Positions 8,662 to 16,364 of a stretch of DNA of 41,372 bases are shown piece by piece. This DNA is from Paraburkholderia madseniana. GTDB lineage: Bacteria > Pseudomonadota > Gammaproteobacteria > Burkholderiales > Burkholderiaceae. The first letter of the stretch is position 1. Each line of letters opens with the position of its first letter. The stretch is from assembly GCF_009690905.1 (NCBI RefSeq), contig NZ_VOSW01000085.1, positions 1-41,372 on the forward strand. The letters are read 5' to 3'. The position numbers and the translations under genes are program-made. The notes under the pieces are model-generated. The model searched no databases. It was given only the letters and a program-made list of their open reading frames with translations, and had not been told where the DNA came from.

Positions 8662-8679
8662 GCACGTTCAAAAACGTGC
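8662..8679. promoter_or_regulatory. Inverted repeat upstream of cupin-NiCoT pair
   Basis: gcacgtt-caaa-aacgtgc is a perfect 7-bp inverted repeat centred about 68 bp upstream of the cupin start, between that gene and the fusA terminator. No U-run follows on the minus strand, so it does not look like a terminator. It could be an operator for the pair or a hairpin in their leader. Confidence 0.4.
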
Positions 8680-8713
8680 GTGTTGCCGGCTGCTCCAGGC
8701 GGTGTCACGGACG

Positions 8714-8745
8714 AAAAAAAGCCCATCCACAGGGGACGGGCCTTT
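8714..8745 (-). terminator. Intrinsic terminator after fusA
   Basis: On the minus strand the stem gcccgtcc/ggatgggc (8721-8741, one G-U pair) is followed by a run of seven U (8714-8720). It starts about 65 bp after the fusA stop codon and separates it from the cupin gene. Confidence 0.85.
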
Positions 8746-8805
8746 TGCTGTCAGCCTTCATTGCATCGCGGGTCGCAGCACATGGCGTGTTGCAACCCTC
8801 GGCGC

Positions 8806-10911
8806 TTACTTCTGCTTTGCGTTGATCACGGCTTCCGCGACGTTGTTCGGCGTTTCAGCGTAGTGCTTGAACTCCATCGTGTACGTCGCGCGACCTTGCG
8901 TTGCCGAGCGCAGTGAAGTCGAATAGCCGAACATCTCCGCAAGCGGTACTTCGGCGCGCACCAGCTTGCCGCCACCGCCGGCGATGTCTTCCATGCCTTG
9001 CACCATGCCACGACGGCTCGACAGATCGCCCATCACGTTGCCCATGAAGTCTTCCGGCGTTTCCACTTCGACGGCCATCATCGGTTCGAGCAGTACCGGT
9101 TTGGCCTTGCGCATGGCGTCCTTGAACGCCATCGAACCGGCCATGCGGAACGCGTTTTCGTTCGAGTCGACGTCGTGGTACGAACCGAAGGTCAGCGTCA
9201 CTTTCACGTCGACCACCGGATAGCCCGCCAGCACGCCGGCCTTCAGTGTTTCCTGAATGCCCTTGTCGACTGCCGGAATGTATTCACGCGGAATCACGCC
9301 GCCCTTGATCGCGTCGACGAATTCGTAGCCTTTGCCTTGCGCCGACGGTTCGAGCGTGATCACCGCGTGGCCGTACTGGCCGCGGCCGCCCGACTGCTTG
9401 ACGAACTTGCCTTCGACGTCTTCGACCTTGTTGCGCACCGTTTCGCGGTAAGCAACCTGCGGCTTGCCGACGGTCGCTTCGACGCCGAACTCGCGTTTCA
9501 TCCGGTCGACCAGAATTTCCAGGTGCAACTCGCCCATCCCGGAGATGATGGTTTGGCCGGATTCTTCATCCGTCTGCACGCGGAACGACGGGTCTTCCTG
9601 CGCCAGACGATTGAGCGCGATGCCCATCTTTTCCTGGTCGACCTTGGTTTTCGGCTCGACGGCCTGCGAAATCACCGGTTCCGGGAAGATCATCTTTTCA
9701 AGAATGATCACGTGTTGCGGATCGCACAGCGTGTCGCCCGTGGTCGCTTCTTTCAGGCCGACTGCCGCGGCAATGTCGCCGCAGTAGACTTCCTTGATTT
9801 CCTTGCGCTCGTTCGCATGCATCTGCAGGATCCGGCCAAGGCGTTCCTTCTTTTCCTTGGTCGCGTTGTAGACGGTATCGCCCGAATTCACCACGCCCGA
9901 ATACACGCGGAAGAAAATCAGTTGGCCCACGAACGGGTCGGTCATGATCTTGAAGGCGAGCGCGGAGAACGGATCGTCGTCTTTCGGATGCCGCTCGATT
10001 TCGTTGTCGTGCTCGTCGTGTCCGGTAATCGCGGGGATGTCGAGCGGCGAAGGCAAATAGTCGATCACCGCGTCGAGCATGGCCTGCACGCCCTTGTTCT
10101 TGAACGCGCTGCCGCACAGCATCGGCACGATCTCGTTGGCGATGGTACGCACACGAATGCCGTGCTTGATTTCATCTTCGGTCAGCGTCCCACCGTGCAG
10201 GTATTTGTCGAGCAGCTCCTCGCTCGCTTCAGCGGCAGCCTCGACCATCTTGTCGTGCCACTCCTTCGCGGTCGCCTCGAGCTCGGGCGGAATGTCCCGG
10301 TACTCGAACTTGATGCCCTGGTTCTCTTCGTCCCAGTAGATCGCCTTCATCTTGACGAGGTCGACCACGCCCTGGAAATGATCTTCCGCACCGACCGGAA
10401 TCTGGATCGGCACCGCGACGCCCTTCAGGCGATCGCCGATCTGTCGTTGCACACGGAAGAAGTCCGCGCCGACGCGGTCCATCTTGTTGACGAACGCAAT
10501 GCGCGGCACCTTGTACTTGTTCGCCTGACGCCACACGGTTTCGGACTGCGGCTGCACGCCGCCGACCGAGTCGTACACCATGCAGGCGCCGTCGAGCACG
10601 CGCATCGAGCGCTCAACTTCAATTGTGAAGTCGACGTGACCCGGGGTGTCGATGATGTTGATCCGGTGTTCCGGATAGTTGCCGGCCATACCCTTCCAGA
10701 AAGCAGTCGTGGCAGCCGATGTGATCGTGATGCCGCGCTCCTGCTCCTGTTCCATCCAGTCCATCGTCGCAGCACCGTCGTGAACCTCGCCGATCTTGTG
10801 GGTCACGCCTGTGTAGAACAGGATGCGTTCAGTGGTGGTGGTTTTGCCGGCGTCGATGTGAGCGCTAATGCCGATATTCCGGTAGCGCTCGATGGGAGTC
10901 TTGCGGGGCAC
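8806..10911 (-). CDS. fusA: Elongation factor G (stand-alone copy)
   Basis: This 701-residue GTPase drives tRNA-mRNA translocation on the ribosome and, with RRF, ribosome recycling. The P-loop AHIDAGKTTTTERI starts at residue 17; switch/G3 DTPGHVDF and G4 NKMDRVGADFF are intact, and domains II to V continue to a normal end (AEAVINAKQK). The start is GTG at 10909-10911 (MPRKTPIERYRN) with AAGGAGG five bases upstream; a longer open frame to 11442 is not coding. It stands alone, with its own terminator and no rpsL, rpsG or tuf beside it. Burkholderiales commonly carry one EF-G in the str operon and a second elsewhere, and this is probably the second. All motifs look functional. Confidence 0.97.
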   Translation of the reverse strand: MPRKTPIERYRNIGISAHIDAGKTTTTERILFYTGVTHKIGEVHDGAATMDWMEQEQERGITITSAATTAFWKGMAGNYPEHRINIIDTPGHVDFTIEVERSMRVLDGACMVYDSVGGVQPQSETVWRQANKYKVPRIAFVNKMDRVGADFFRVQRQIGDRLKGVAVPIQIPVGAEDHFQGVVDLVKMKAIYWDEENQGIKFEYRDIPPELEATAKEWHDKMVEAAAEASEELLDKYLHGGTLTEDEIKHGIRVRTIANEIVPMLCGSAFKNKGVQAMLDAVIDYLPSPLDIPAITGHDEHDNEIERHPKDDDPFSALAFKIMTDPFVGQLIFFRVYSGVVNSGDTVYNATKEKKERLGRILQMHANERKEIKEVYCGDIAAAVGLKEATTGDTLCDPQHVIILEKMIFPEPVISQAVEPKTKVDQEKMGIALNRLAQEDPSFRVQTDEESGQTIISGMGELHLEILVDRMKREFGVEATVGKPQVAYRETVRNKVEDVEGKFVKQSGGRGQYGHAVITLEPSAQGKGYEFVDAIKGGVIPREYIPAVDKGIQETLKAGVLAGYPVVDVKVTLTFGSYHDVDSNENAFRMAGSMAFKDAMRKAKPVLLEPMMAVEVETPEDFMGNVMGDLSSRRGMVQGMEDIAGGGGKLVRAEVPLAEMFGYSTSLRSATQGRATYTMEFKHYAETPNNVAEAVINAKQK

Positions 10912-11225
10912 GTGAACCTCCTTGAAATGGCGCGCCTGAAACGCTTGCCGGGCGGCAGTCTGTGCTGCCCGGGGAGCCTTGGATGCTGCTTTACCAAGAA
11001 TACTAGGATAGCGCGTCGGCCTGTCTTTTGCAGGAATCTTGCCAGCCGCGTGTGAAGGCCTGCTGGTATGGGCTCGCGCGACGGCGCCGGCCTCTGCCGG
11101 GTGGTGCCGGGCATCACCCGCCCCGCGCTGAATGGAAAAAAGCCGGCGCCTCGCGAAAGGCACCGGCTTTTTGTGAAAAGCGGCCGCTGAAGACTCGGCA
11201 GGGTGTCGTCGTGGTCGACGCGCCT
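10912..11225. other. fusA upstream region
   Basis: No gene is supported in this 314-bp stretch. It holds the DUF192 terminator (11136-11172) and, nearer fusA, a weak minus-strand promoter candidate: AAGACA (tgtctt at 11022-11027) 16 bases from TAGTAT (atacta at 11000-11005). That would give a leader of roughly 80 bases. Confidence 0.4.
11136..11172 (-). terminator. Intrinsic terminator after DUF192 gene
   Basis: A 10-bp stem, agccggcgcc (11141-11150) with ggcaccggct (11159-11168, one G-U), has A-runs on its left and T-runs on its right, so it can act on both strands. On the minus strand it lies about 57 bp past the DUF192 stop. Confidence 0.85.
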
Positions 11226-11732
11226 TTATTGTGCGGCCGGCAAGCCCTGGATCTTCATGCCCGGTTTGATGCCTTTCGACGAGAACCAGCCCTTGCTCAT
11301 TTCCAACGCATACACGCCGTTGTTCTTCGGGCAGTGATTGTTGGTGGTCTCGGCCTGCATCTCGTCGATGTCGGTGACCGTGCCGTCGGCGCGGATGAAA
11401 GCGATCGACAGCGGGATCAACGTGTTCTTCATCCAGAAGCAATGCACGGCGTTTTCATTGAAGACGAACAGCATGCCTTCATTCGGCGCGAGGGTCGTGC
11501 GATACATCAGACCCTGTTCGCGATCGGCGTCGTTAGCGGCGACGGCTGCGTCGATCACGAACATGCCCGCGGTCAGCTTTGCGCGCGGAAAGTCGCCGGG
11601 CTGCTTAGCGCCCGCCGGCATCTGTTGCGCATGAGCGGGGGCAGCGGTGGTCGCGGCGAACGACATCGCGGCGAGCGGCAGTGCAACGGCAACAGCGAAA
11701 CGCGCAATCAACGAGCGCATGGGAAATCGCAC
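11226..11732 (-). CDS. DUF192-family exported protein
   Basis: This 168-residue protein has a signal peptide (RSLIARFAVAVALPLAAMSF, cleavage near APAHAQ), so the mature part is periplasmic. The DUF192 core is clear: EQGLMYRTTLAPNEGMLFVF, then CFWMKNTLIPLSIAFI and the closing ALEMSKGWFSSKGIKPGMKI. The family's biochemical role is not established; it is a small beta-barrel fold. The start is GTG at 11730-11732 with AAGGAG seven bases upstream; an internal ATG four codons later lacks such spacing, and an out-of-frame ATG sits just after the ribosome site. The gene stands alone between two terminators. Confidence 0.88.
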   Translation of the reverse strand: MRFPMRSLIARFAVAVALPLAAMSFAATTAAPAHAQQMPAGAKQPGDFPRAKLTAGMFVIDAAVAANDADREQGLMYRTTLAPNEGMLFVFNENAVHCFWMKNTLIPLSIAFIRADGTVTDIDEMQAETTNNHCPKNNGVYALEMSKGWFSSKGIKPGMKIQGLPAAQ

Positions 11733-11782
11733 GGCATGACTCCTTGCTGAAATTTAACTCGCGAATGTTACGCGAGCGCGTC

Positions 11783-11822
11783 AAAAACAAAAAGGCAGAT
11801 CGCCTTGCGGTGATCTGCCTTT
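11783..11822 (-). terminator. Intrinsic terminator after small exported protein
   Basis: An 11-bp perfect stem, aaaggcagatc (11791-11801) with gatctgccttt (11812-11822), is followed on the minus strand by a U-rich run (11783-11790). It ends the message of the small gene at 11878-12072. Confidence 0.88.
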
Positions 11823-11877
11823 CAACGCCGTAAGAACGGCAATGAAGCTAGTTCTTGACTGCGTTTTTACAACAAAC

Positions 11878-12072
11878 TTACTCCGAAGCGCCCGAAGCTG
11901 CAGCTGCTGCTGCTGCCTTCTTGTGCGACTTCTTGTGAGCGTGCTTCGTGGTCTTCTTTGCCGACGAAGCTGCTGCCATCGGAGCTGCCGAAGCTGCTGC
12001 CGGTGCCGAAGCTTGTGCGAATGCTGCCGTTGCGAAGAGACCAGCGACCAGAGCGGCGATCAGTTTGTTCAT
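11878..12072 (-). CDS. Small exported Ala/Lys/His-rich protein
   Basis: This is a 64-residue protein of unknown function. Residues 1-21 form a typical signal peptide (MNKLIAALVAGLFATAAFAQ). The mature part is low complexity: an Ala/Ser/Pro stretch, then a basic block KKTTKHAHKKSHKK, then poly-Ala ending SGASE. The composition resembles acid-shock (Asr-like) periplasmic proteins or basic nucleic-acid-binding tails, but no homology can be claimed. I start at ATG 12070-12072 with GAGGA eight bases upstream; this gives the clean signal peptide, unlike the in-frame ATG 11 codons earlier. It has its own terminator, and a TATAAC -10-like box lies about 43 bp upstream, so it is probably an independent unit. 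Confidence 0.75.
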   Translation of the reverse strand: MNKLIAALVAGLFATAAFAQASAPAAASAAPMAAASSAKKTTKHAHKKSHKKAAAAAAASGASE

Positions 12073-12538
12073 TTTGTGAATCCTCAGCTTTAGTTGATTA
12101 ACCAAATGACCCGGTTATATGTAGAGTCATGTCGGTAAACGTGCCATCCACCTTTCGGTTGACAGCCGCATCGAACATTTTTTCGACGCGTCTGCTTAGC
12201 GCTCAGACTCCCCGTACTCACCGCGAGAGCGGCGTGTGCAAAGGCCCTTAAGGCTGAATGCCGGATAGCTTCGGGCGGCATCTGCGTCGAATAACGCGTG
12301 AGCTCGCGCACCGGTTGACGTGAATTTCGTGGAAAATTTATATGCCGACGTGCTGAAGCAAATGAATGGCCGCAGAGCGATCGTGAACGCAATTGTTTCA
12401 CGCGTTTTTCATATTGGTTTCACGCGCTATTTTGTTTGCGGATACAACGAGTTAGCTTTCTCGCCGGGGGGTCAAAATAGCGGTTCGATGCGGGTTCAGT
12501 GTGGGTTCGGTGCAGACATGGCGCGCATGCAAATGCGT
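12073..12538. other. AT-richer intergenic region with CGTGAA repeats
   Basis: This 466-bp stretch has no supported gene. It is clearly richer in A/T than its surroundings. CGTGAA occurs at 12319-12324 and 12382-12387, and as its complement TTCACG at 12397-12402 and 12419-12424. The last two lie in a 10-base direct repeat, gtttcacgcg (12395-12404 and 12417-12426), exactly 22 bases apart. A plus-strand TTGACG (12315-12320) with TATATG 18 bases on could be a promoter, possibly for an unannotated small RNA. Confidence 0.5.
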
Positions 12539-13108
12539 TCAGGCGATGCCTTCCCATGGGGCCTTCAGCGGCAACTCGACACTCTCTCCCGGCTGCAGCC
12601 CAAGCGAAAAAATATCGAGTGCGCCGATACCGGCACGCACGAGACGCAATGTCGGGAAACCCACTGCGGCGGTCATGCGTCGTACCTGGCGGTTCTTGCC
12701 TTCAGTGATCGACAACTCGATCCATGTGGTCGGAATCGCGGCGCGATAGCGGATCGGCGGCGTGCGAGTCCAAAGCGAGTCGGTCGGCTCGACGTATTCG
12801 GCGCGGCAGGGCCGTGTCACATAATCGCCGAGGTCGACACCGCGTGCGAGCTTCTTCAGCGTGGCATCATCGACTGCGCCTTCCACCTGTGCCCAATAAC
12901 GTTTGACAAGTTTGTGACGCGGCTCGGCGATGCGCGCTTGCAGCGCGCCGTCGTCGGTAAGGAGAAGCAGCCCTTCGCTATCGGAGTCGAGCCGGCCCGC
13001 CGGATAGATGCCGGGCACTTTCACCCAGTCGGCCAGCGACGCCCGCGTTTCATGCGGCGAAAACTGACAGATGGTGCCGAACGGTTTGTTCAGGGCGAGG
13101 AGTCGCAT
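12539..13108 (-). CDS. rluE: RsuA/RluE-family rRNA pseudouridine synthase
   Basis: This 189-residue enzyme isomerises a uridine in rRNA to pseudouridine; by likeness to RluE the target would be 23S U2457. It opens directly with the catalytic fold (MRLLALNKPFGTICQFS) and lacks the S4 domain of RsuA, RluB and RluF, as RluE does. The motif GRLDSDSEGLLLLTDDG is at residues 38-54, with Asp41 as the expected catalytic residue. KRYWAQVEG and EGKNRQVRRMTAAVG also match. The ATG at 13106-13108 has no good ribosome site, but it is where homology should begin; the open frame upstream, to 13405, looks non-coding. The next gene, icd, is divergent, and the shared upstream region contains a palindrome. Confidence 0.87.
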   Translation of the reverse strand: MRLLALNKPFGTICQFSPHETRASLADWVKVPGIYPAGRLDSDSEGLLLLTDDGALQARIAEPRHKLVKRYWAQVEGAVDDATLKKLARGVDLGDYVTRPCRAEYVEPTDSLWTRTPPIRYRAAIPTTWIELSITEGKNRQVRRMTAAVGFPTLRLVRAGIGALDIFSLGLQPGESVELPLKAPWEGIA

Positions 13109-13439
13109 AGAGGAATCGATGAAGGTCGAGCGGCGGCGGGAGCGTGCCGCGCAGGCCAGGAGGGGCGCTGGCTCGGTAGTAAATGGCGGAATAATAATGC
13201 ATAATGATCTGCTGCAAGTCCTCTGTCTTATATAAGACATAAGACTAAGCGAGCGACTGATTTTGATTTTCGACAATGTTGGAAAACCCCGAGCGGCATA
13301 CCGGCTCGTGGCTGCGTCGGCGTGGGCTAGAATAGACGACCAGGCCGCTCGCGGGCGTCCGGCATTGCGCGTAGCGAGGAGCACCCGGTTTTCGCAGTCT
13401 CCCATCAGCTTTCAGCACAGCCTTCACTGGAGTCCGATC
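13109..13439. other. Divergent rluE/icd promoter region
   Basis: No gene lies in this 331-bp stretch. It holds an A/T-rich block (ataataatgcataatgat, 13191-13208) suited to an rluE promoter, the palindrome listed at 13224-13245, and a TAGAAT -10 candidate for icd at 13328-13333 without a clear -35. Confidence 0.5.
13224..13245. promoter_or_regulatory. 16-bp palindrome plus half-site, candidate operator
   Basis: TGTCTTATATAAGACA (13224-13239) is perfectly self-complementary. The half-site ATAAGAC (13232-13238) is repeated directly at 13239-13245. It lies about 200 bp upstream of icd and 116 bp upstream of rluE. The shape (short inverted half-sites around TATA) suits a GntR-family dimer. I recall similar sites near citric-acid-cycle genes in betaproteobacteria but cannot verify this here. 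Confidence 0.55.
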
Positions 13440-14696
13440 ATGCCGTATCAGCACATCAAGGTTCCGACCGGCGGTGACAAGATCACCGTCAACGCAGATT
13501 TCTCGCTCAACGTTTCCGACCAGCCAATCATTCCGTATATCGAAGGCGACGGTACGGGCCTCGACATCACGCCGGTGATGTTGAAGGTGGTGGATGCCGC
13601 GGTAGAAAAAGCCTACGCGGGCAAGAAGAAAATCCACTGGATGGAAATCTACGCCGGCGAGAAGTCGACCAAGGTGTACGGCCCGGACGTGTGGCTGCCG
13701 GAAGAAACGCTGCAGGTGCTGAAGGAATACGTCGTCTCGATCAAGGGTCCGCTCACCACGCCGGTCGGCGGTGGTATCCGTTCGCTGAACGTCGCGCTGC
13801 GTCAGGACCTCGATCTGTATGTCTGCCTGCGCCCGGTGCAGTACTTCAAGGGCGTGCCTTCACCGGTGCGTGAGCCGGAGAAGATCGACATGGTGATCTT
13901 CCGCGAGAACTCGGAAGACATCTATGCCGGCATCGAATGGCCCGCCGGGTCGGAAGACGCGAAGAAGGTCATCAAGTTCCTGCGCGAAGAAATGGGTGTG
14001 AAGAAGATCCGCTTCCCGGAAACCTCAGGGATCGGTGTCAAGCCGGTGTCGCGCGAAGGCACGGAGCGCCTCGTGCGCAAGGCGATCCAGTATGCGATCG
14101 ACAACGAGCGCCGCTCGCTCACGCTGGTGCACAAGGGCAACATCATGAAGTTCACCGAAGGCGCGTTCCGCGACTACGGTTATGCGCTGGCGCAGAAGGA
14201 ATTCGCTGCGGAGCTGATCGACGGCGGTCCGTGGATGAAGATCAAGAACCCGAAAACGGGCGGCGACATCGTGGTGAAAGACGTGATCGCCGACGCGTTC
14301 CTGCAGCAGATCCTGCTGCGTCCGGCGGAATACGACGTGATCGCCACGCTGAACCTGAACGGCGACTACATTTCAGACGCGCTGGCCGCGCAAGTCGGCG
14401 GTATCGGGATTGCGCCGGGTGCGAACATGTCGGATTCGGTCGCGATGTTCGAGGCCACGCACGGCACGGCGCCGAAGTACGCCGGCAAGGACTACGTCAA
14501 TCCGGGTTCGGAAATTCTCTCGGCTGAAATGATGCTGCGTCACATGGGTTGGACTGAAGCGGCCGACCTGATCATCAAGTCGATGGAAAAGTCGATTCTG
14601 CAAAAGCGGGTCACGTATGACTTCGCGCGCTTGATGGAAGGCGCGACGCAGGTGTCCTGCTCGGGCTTTGGCCAGGTGTTGATCGAAAATATGTAA
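13440..14696 (+). CDS. icd: Isocitrate dehydrogenase (NADP+)
   Basis: This 418-residue enzyme oxidatively decarboxylates isocitrate to 2-oxoglutarate with NADP+ in the citric acid cycle; it acts as a cytosolic homodimer. IPYIEGDGTGLDITPVML is near residue 31. The substrate loop GGGIRSLNVALRQDLDLYV contains Ser115, equivalent to the regulatory serine phosphorylated by AceK in enteric bacteria, and the catalytic region YALAQKEFAAELIDGG follows. It starts at ATG 13440-13442 with GGAG seven bases upstream, giving the usual family length; an open frame beginning at 13263 adds non-homologous sequence. It is transcribed alone, with a strong terminator after it and a candidate operator upstream. Confidence 0.97.
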   Translation: MPYQHIKVPTGGDKITVNADFSLNVSDQPIIPYIEGDGTGLDITPVMLKVVDAAVEKAYAGKKKIHWMEIYAGEKSTKVYGPDVWLPEETLQVLKEYVVSIKGPLTTPVGGGIRSLNVALRQDLDLYVCLRPVQYFKGVPSPVREPEKIDMVIFRENSEDIYAGIEWPAGSEDAKKVIKFLREEMGVKKIRFPETSGIGVKPVSREGTERLVRKAIQYAIDNERRSLTLVHKGNIMKFTEGAFRDYGYALAQKEFAAELIDGGPWMKIKNPKTGGDIVVKDVIADAFLQQILLRPAEYDVIATLNLNGDYISDALAAQVGGIGIAPGANMSDSVAMFEATHGTAPKYAGKDYVNPGSEILSAEMMLRHMGWTEAADLIIKSMEKSILQKRVTYDFARLMEGATQVSCSGFGQVLIENM

Positions 14697-14730
14697 GCGA
14701 TTCGCGCTGGTTTTTCCAGCCTGAGTCAAC

Positions 14731-14770
14731 AAAACCCCGGCGCCGTGAGGTGGCCGGGGTTTTTTGTTTT
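14731..14770 (+). terminator. Intrinsic terminator after icd
   Basis: The stem aaaaccccggc (14731-14741) with gccggggtttt is followed by a T-run ending near 14770. It starts about 35 bp after the icd stop. Confidence 0.9.
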
Positions 14771-14998
14771 ACAGCGCATGAAGCGCATCTGCATGCGATT
14801 CATGCATTCCTACAGCGTTTGCTCAAAACGCCACGTCACGTTACGACGTTTCAAGAGGTCGCATCCGACCAATATCGAGAACTCCCCGCACCCCGTCGGG
14901 TACGGTACGCCCGGCTGGAAATCGCGCCCGCCTGTTAGCGAGGCGCGCCCACCTGCCGGCGAACCCAACCAACTTCCCTGCGTGAGAGTGACAAAACG

Positions 14999-15817
14999 AT
15001 GACCCACAAAGATTCCGTTGCCAATGTGTACGTCGCCACCCCCAGCTATGGCGCGGTCGTGACGACCGACTACGCGCTTGGACTTCTCGACCTCTACGAC
15101 GAGGCGGCCCAACAAGGCTTCGGCTTGCGGGTCAACTTCAACAGCTTCGACAGTCTGATCACTCGCGCGCGCAACACCATGGTGGCGGAATTTCTCGCCG
15201 ATGCCCGCTTCACGCATCTGATGTGGATCGACGGTGATATCGGCTTCAAAGGCGCGGATGTGGTTCGCCTGTTGCAGACCGATCGGCCGGTGGTGGCCGG
15301 CGTCTATCCGCTGAAGAACGATGGGTGGCCGGCCGCCGGTCTGGAGCAGGCGGTCCCGGCCGGTTCGACGAAGGCCGATTTTCGCGCCCGCCACGCCATG
15401 TACCCCGCAATAGTGCGGGGAGATGTACTGGAAGCCGACGCTGACGGCTTTCTCGACGTTCTCTATGCGCCCACCGGCTTCATGCTGATCAAGCGAGAAG
15501 TCTTTCTGGCGCTGATGCAACGCTTTCCTGAGCTTCATTGCCGTTCGAGGCTCGCAGGCCGTCCGGAACTGGATACGGGTGAGCCGGCGGCATTCCTCTA
15601 CGCGTTCTTCGACACCATGATCGATCCGGAGTCGCGGTTGTATCTGTCCGAGGACTATGCATTTTGCCGCCTCATCGCAAGCATCGGTATCACGCCAGCG
15701 GTCGATGCGCGGTCGAATCTGCGGCACCAGGGCATTGCAGTGTACGAAGGCGATCTCGCTCGCAGTCTGGCGCTACAACGTGCGATGGCGGGTAGTCGTG
15801 CGGCCGCCAACGGGTGA
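14999..15817 (+). CDS. Putative GT-A-fold glycosyltransferase, orphan
   Basis: This 272-residue soluble protein has no signal peptide or membrane segment. It resembles nucleotide-sugar transferases: a beta-strand start (VYVATPSYGAVVTTDYALGL), NSFDSLITRARNTMVAEFL, then THLMWIDGDIGF at 73-84, whose Asp-Gly-Asp resembles the metal-binding DxD motif. Later LSEDYAFCRL fits the family's catalytic acid region. Acceptor and sugar are unknown. The ATG at 14999 has only a weak site (GAGAG, 10 bases upstream). It stands between the icd terminator and a convergent cold-shock gene, with no polysaccharide genes nearby. Glycosyltransferases usually sit in clusters, so this one may have been acquired or may act on a cell-wide acceptor. 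The assignment rests on motifs only. Confidence 0.65.
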   Translation: MTHKDSVANVYVATPSYGAVVTTDYALGLLDLYDEAAQQGFGLRVNFNSFDSLITRARNTMVAEFLADARFTHLMWIDGDIGFKGADVVRLLQTDRPVVAGVYPLKNDGWPAAGLEQAVPAGSTKADFRARHAMYPAIVRGDVLEADADGFLDVLYAPTGFMLIKREVFLALMQRFPELHCRSRLAGRPELDTGEPAAFLYAFFDTMIDPESRLYLSEDYAFCRLIASIGITPAVDARSNLRHQGIAVYEGDLARSLALQRAMAGSRAAANG

Positions 15818-15934
15818 CTATCGAAAGCGTTCGGAAAGGAAAGCGGGTGTCCAGTATTTGAGACATTCGCTTTGTCGACGTTTCAAGCCACGGTGGCCGC
15901 AGTGGCAATCCGCCTCAAATTAGAACGCGCCGCC

Positions 15935-15967
15935 CAAAAAAAGAAACCCGGCACGGAGCCGGGTTTC
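15935..15967 (-). terminator. Intrinsic terminator after csp
   Basis: The stem gaaacccggc (15943-15952) with gccgggtttc (15958-15967) is followed on the minus strand by a U-rich run (15935-15942). Confidence 0.9.
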
Positions 15968-15989
15968 AAAGGACGGGTAACGAACAGGT

Positions 15990-16196
15990 TCAGGCAGGTG
16001 CCTGGATGTTCGATGCCTGTTTGCCTTTCGGGCCTTGCACGACCTCGAAGGTTACTTTTTGACCTTCCTTGAGGGTCTTGAACCCATTCATCTGGATGGC
16101 CGAGAAGTGTGCAAACAGATCCTCACCACCCTCGTCAGGCGTGATGAATCCGAAACCTTTTGCGTCATTGAACCATTTGACCGTACCAGTTGCCAT
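15990..16196 (-). CDS. Cold-shock-domain protein, CspA family
   Basis: This 68-residue, single-domain, five-stranded barrel binds single-stranded RNA and DNA and melts RNA secondary structure. RNP-1 is seen as KGFGFITPD (residues 13-21) and RNP-2 as DLFAHFSAI (26-34), with TVKWFNDAKG at the start. The family usually has several paralogs per Burkholderia genome, so no number is assigned. It has its own promoter about 140-170 bp upstream and a strong terminator. The long leader is as expected for cold-shock genes, where it controls translation with temperature, although not every paralog is cold-induced. Confidence 0.95.
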   Translation of the reverse strand: MATGTVKWFNDAKGFGFITPDEGGEDLFAHFSAIQMNGFKTLKEGQKVTFEVVQGPKGKQASNIQAPA

Positions 16197-16335
16197 TCCA
16201 ACTTCCCCTGTAACTCATGTCACTACCACGAGCCCTCGAAAAGCTCGACGGCCGCGCGATGCAGCCGCTCCCTCCTCACAAGCTCACCATCGGCATTTTT
16301 TCGATTTATGGCGCAGTGAAAAAAGTGCCAGCTTG

Positions 16336-16364
16336 ATTGTTGAGGCTCTTTATTCGAGTGTCAA
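16336..16364 (-). promoter_or_regulatory. Sigma-70 promoter for csp, long leader
   Basis: On the minus strand a perfect TTGACA (16359-16364) is 17 bases from AACAAT (16336-16341). The expected start near 16329 gives a leader of about 130 bases before the ATG at 16196. Confidence 0.7.

Noticed and set aside
8069..8713. Cobalamin or nickel riboswitch before the NiCoT genes
   Set aside because: No conserved B12-box-like sequence or multi-stem leader; only one simple inverted repeat.
8998..11055. 685-codon plus-strand frame across fusA
   Set aside because: A mirror frame of EF-G, rich in His, Arg and Val in the pattern expected from antisense codons.
12320..13204. Long plus-strand open frame opposite rluE
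   Set aside because: It is antisense to a clear pseudouridine synthase, has no ribosome site, and its translation is Arg/Cys-rich without domain features; it follows from GC-rich codon bias.
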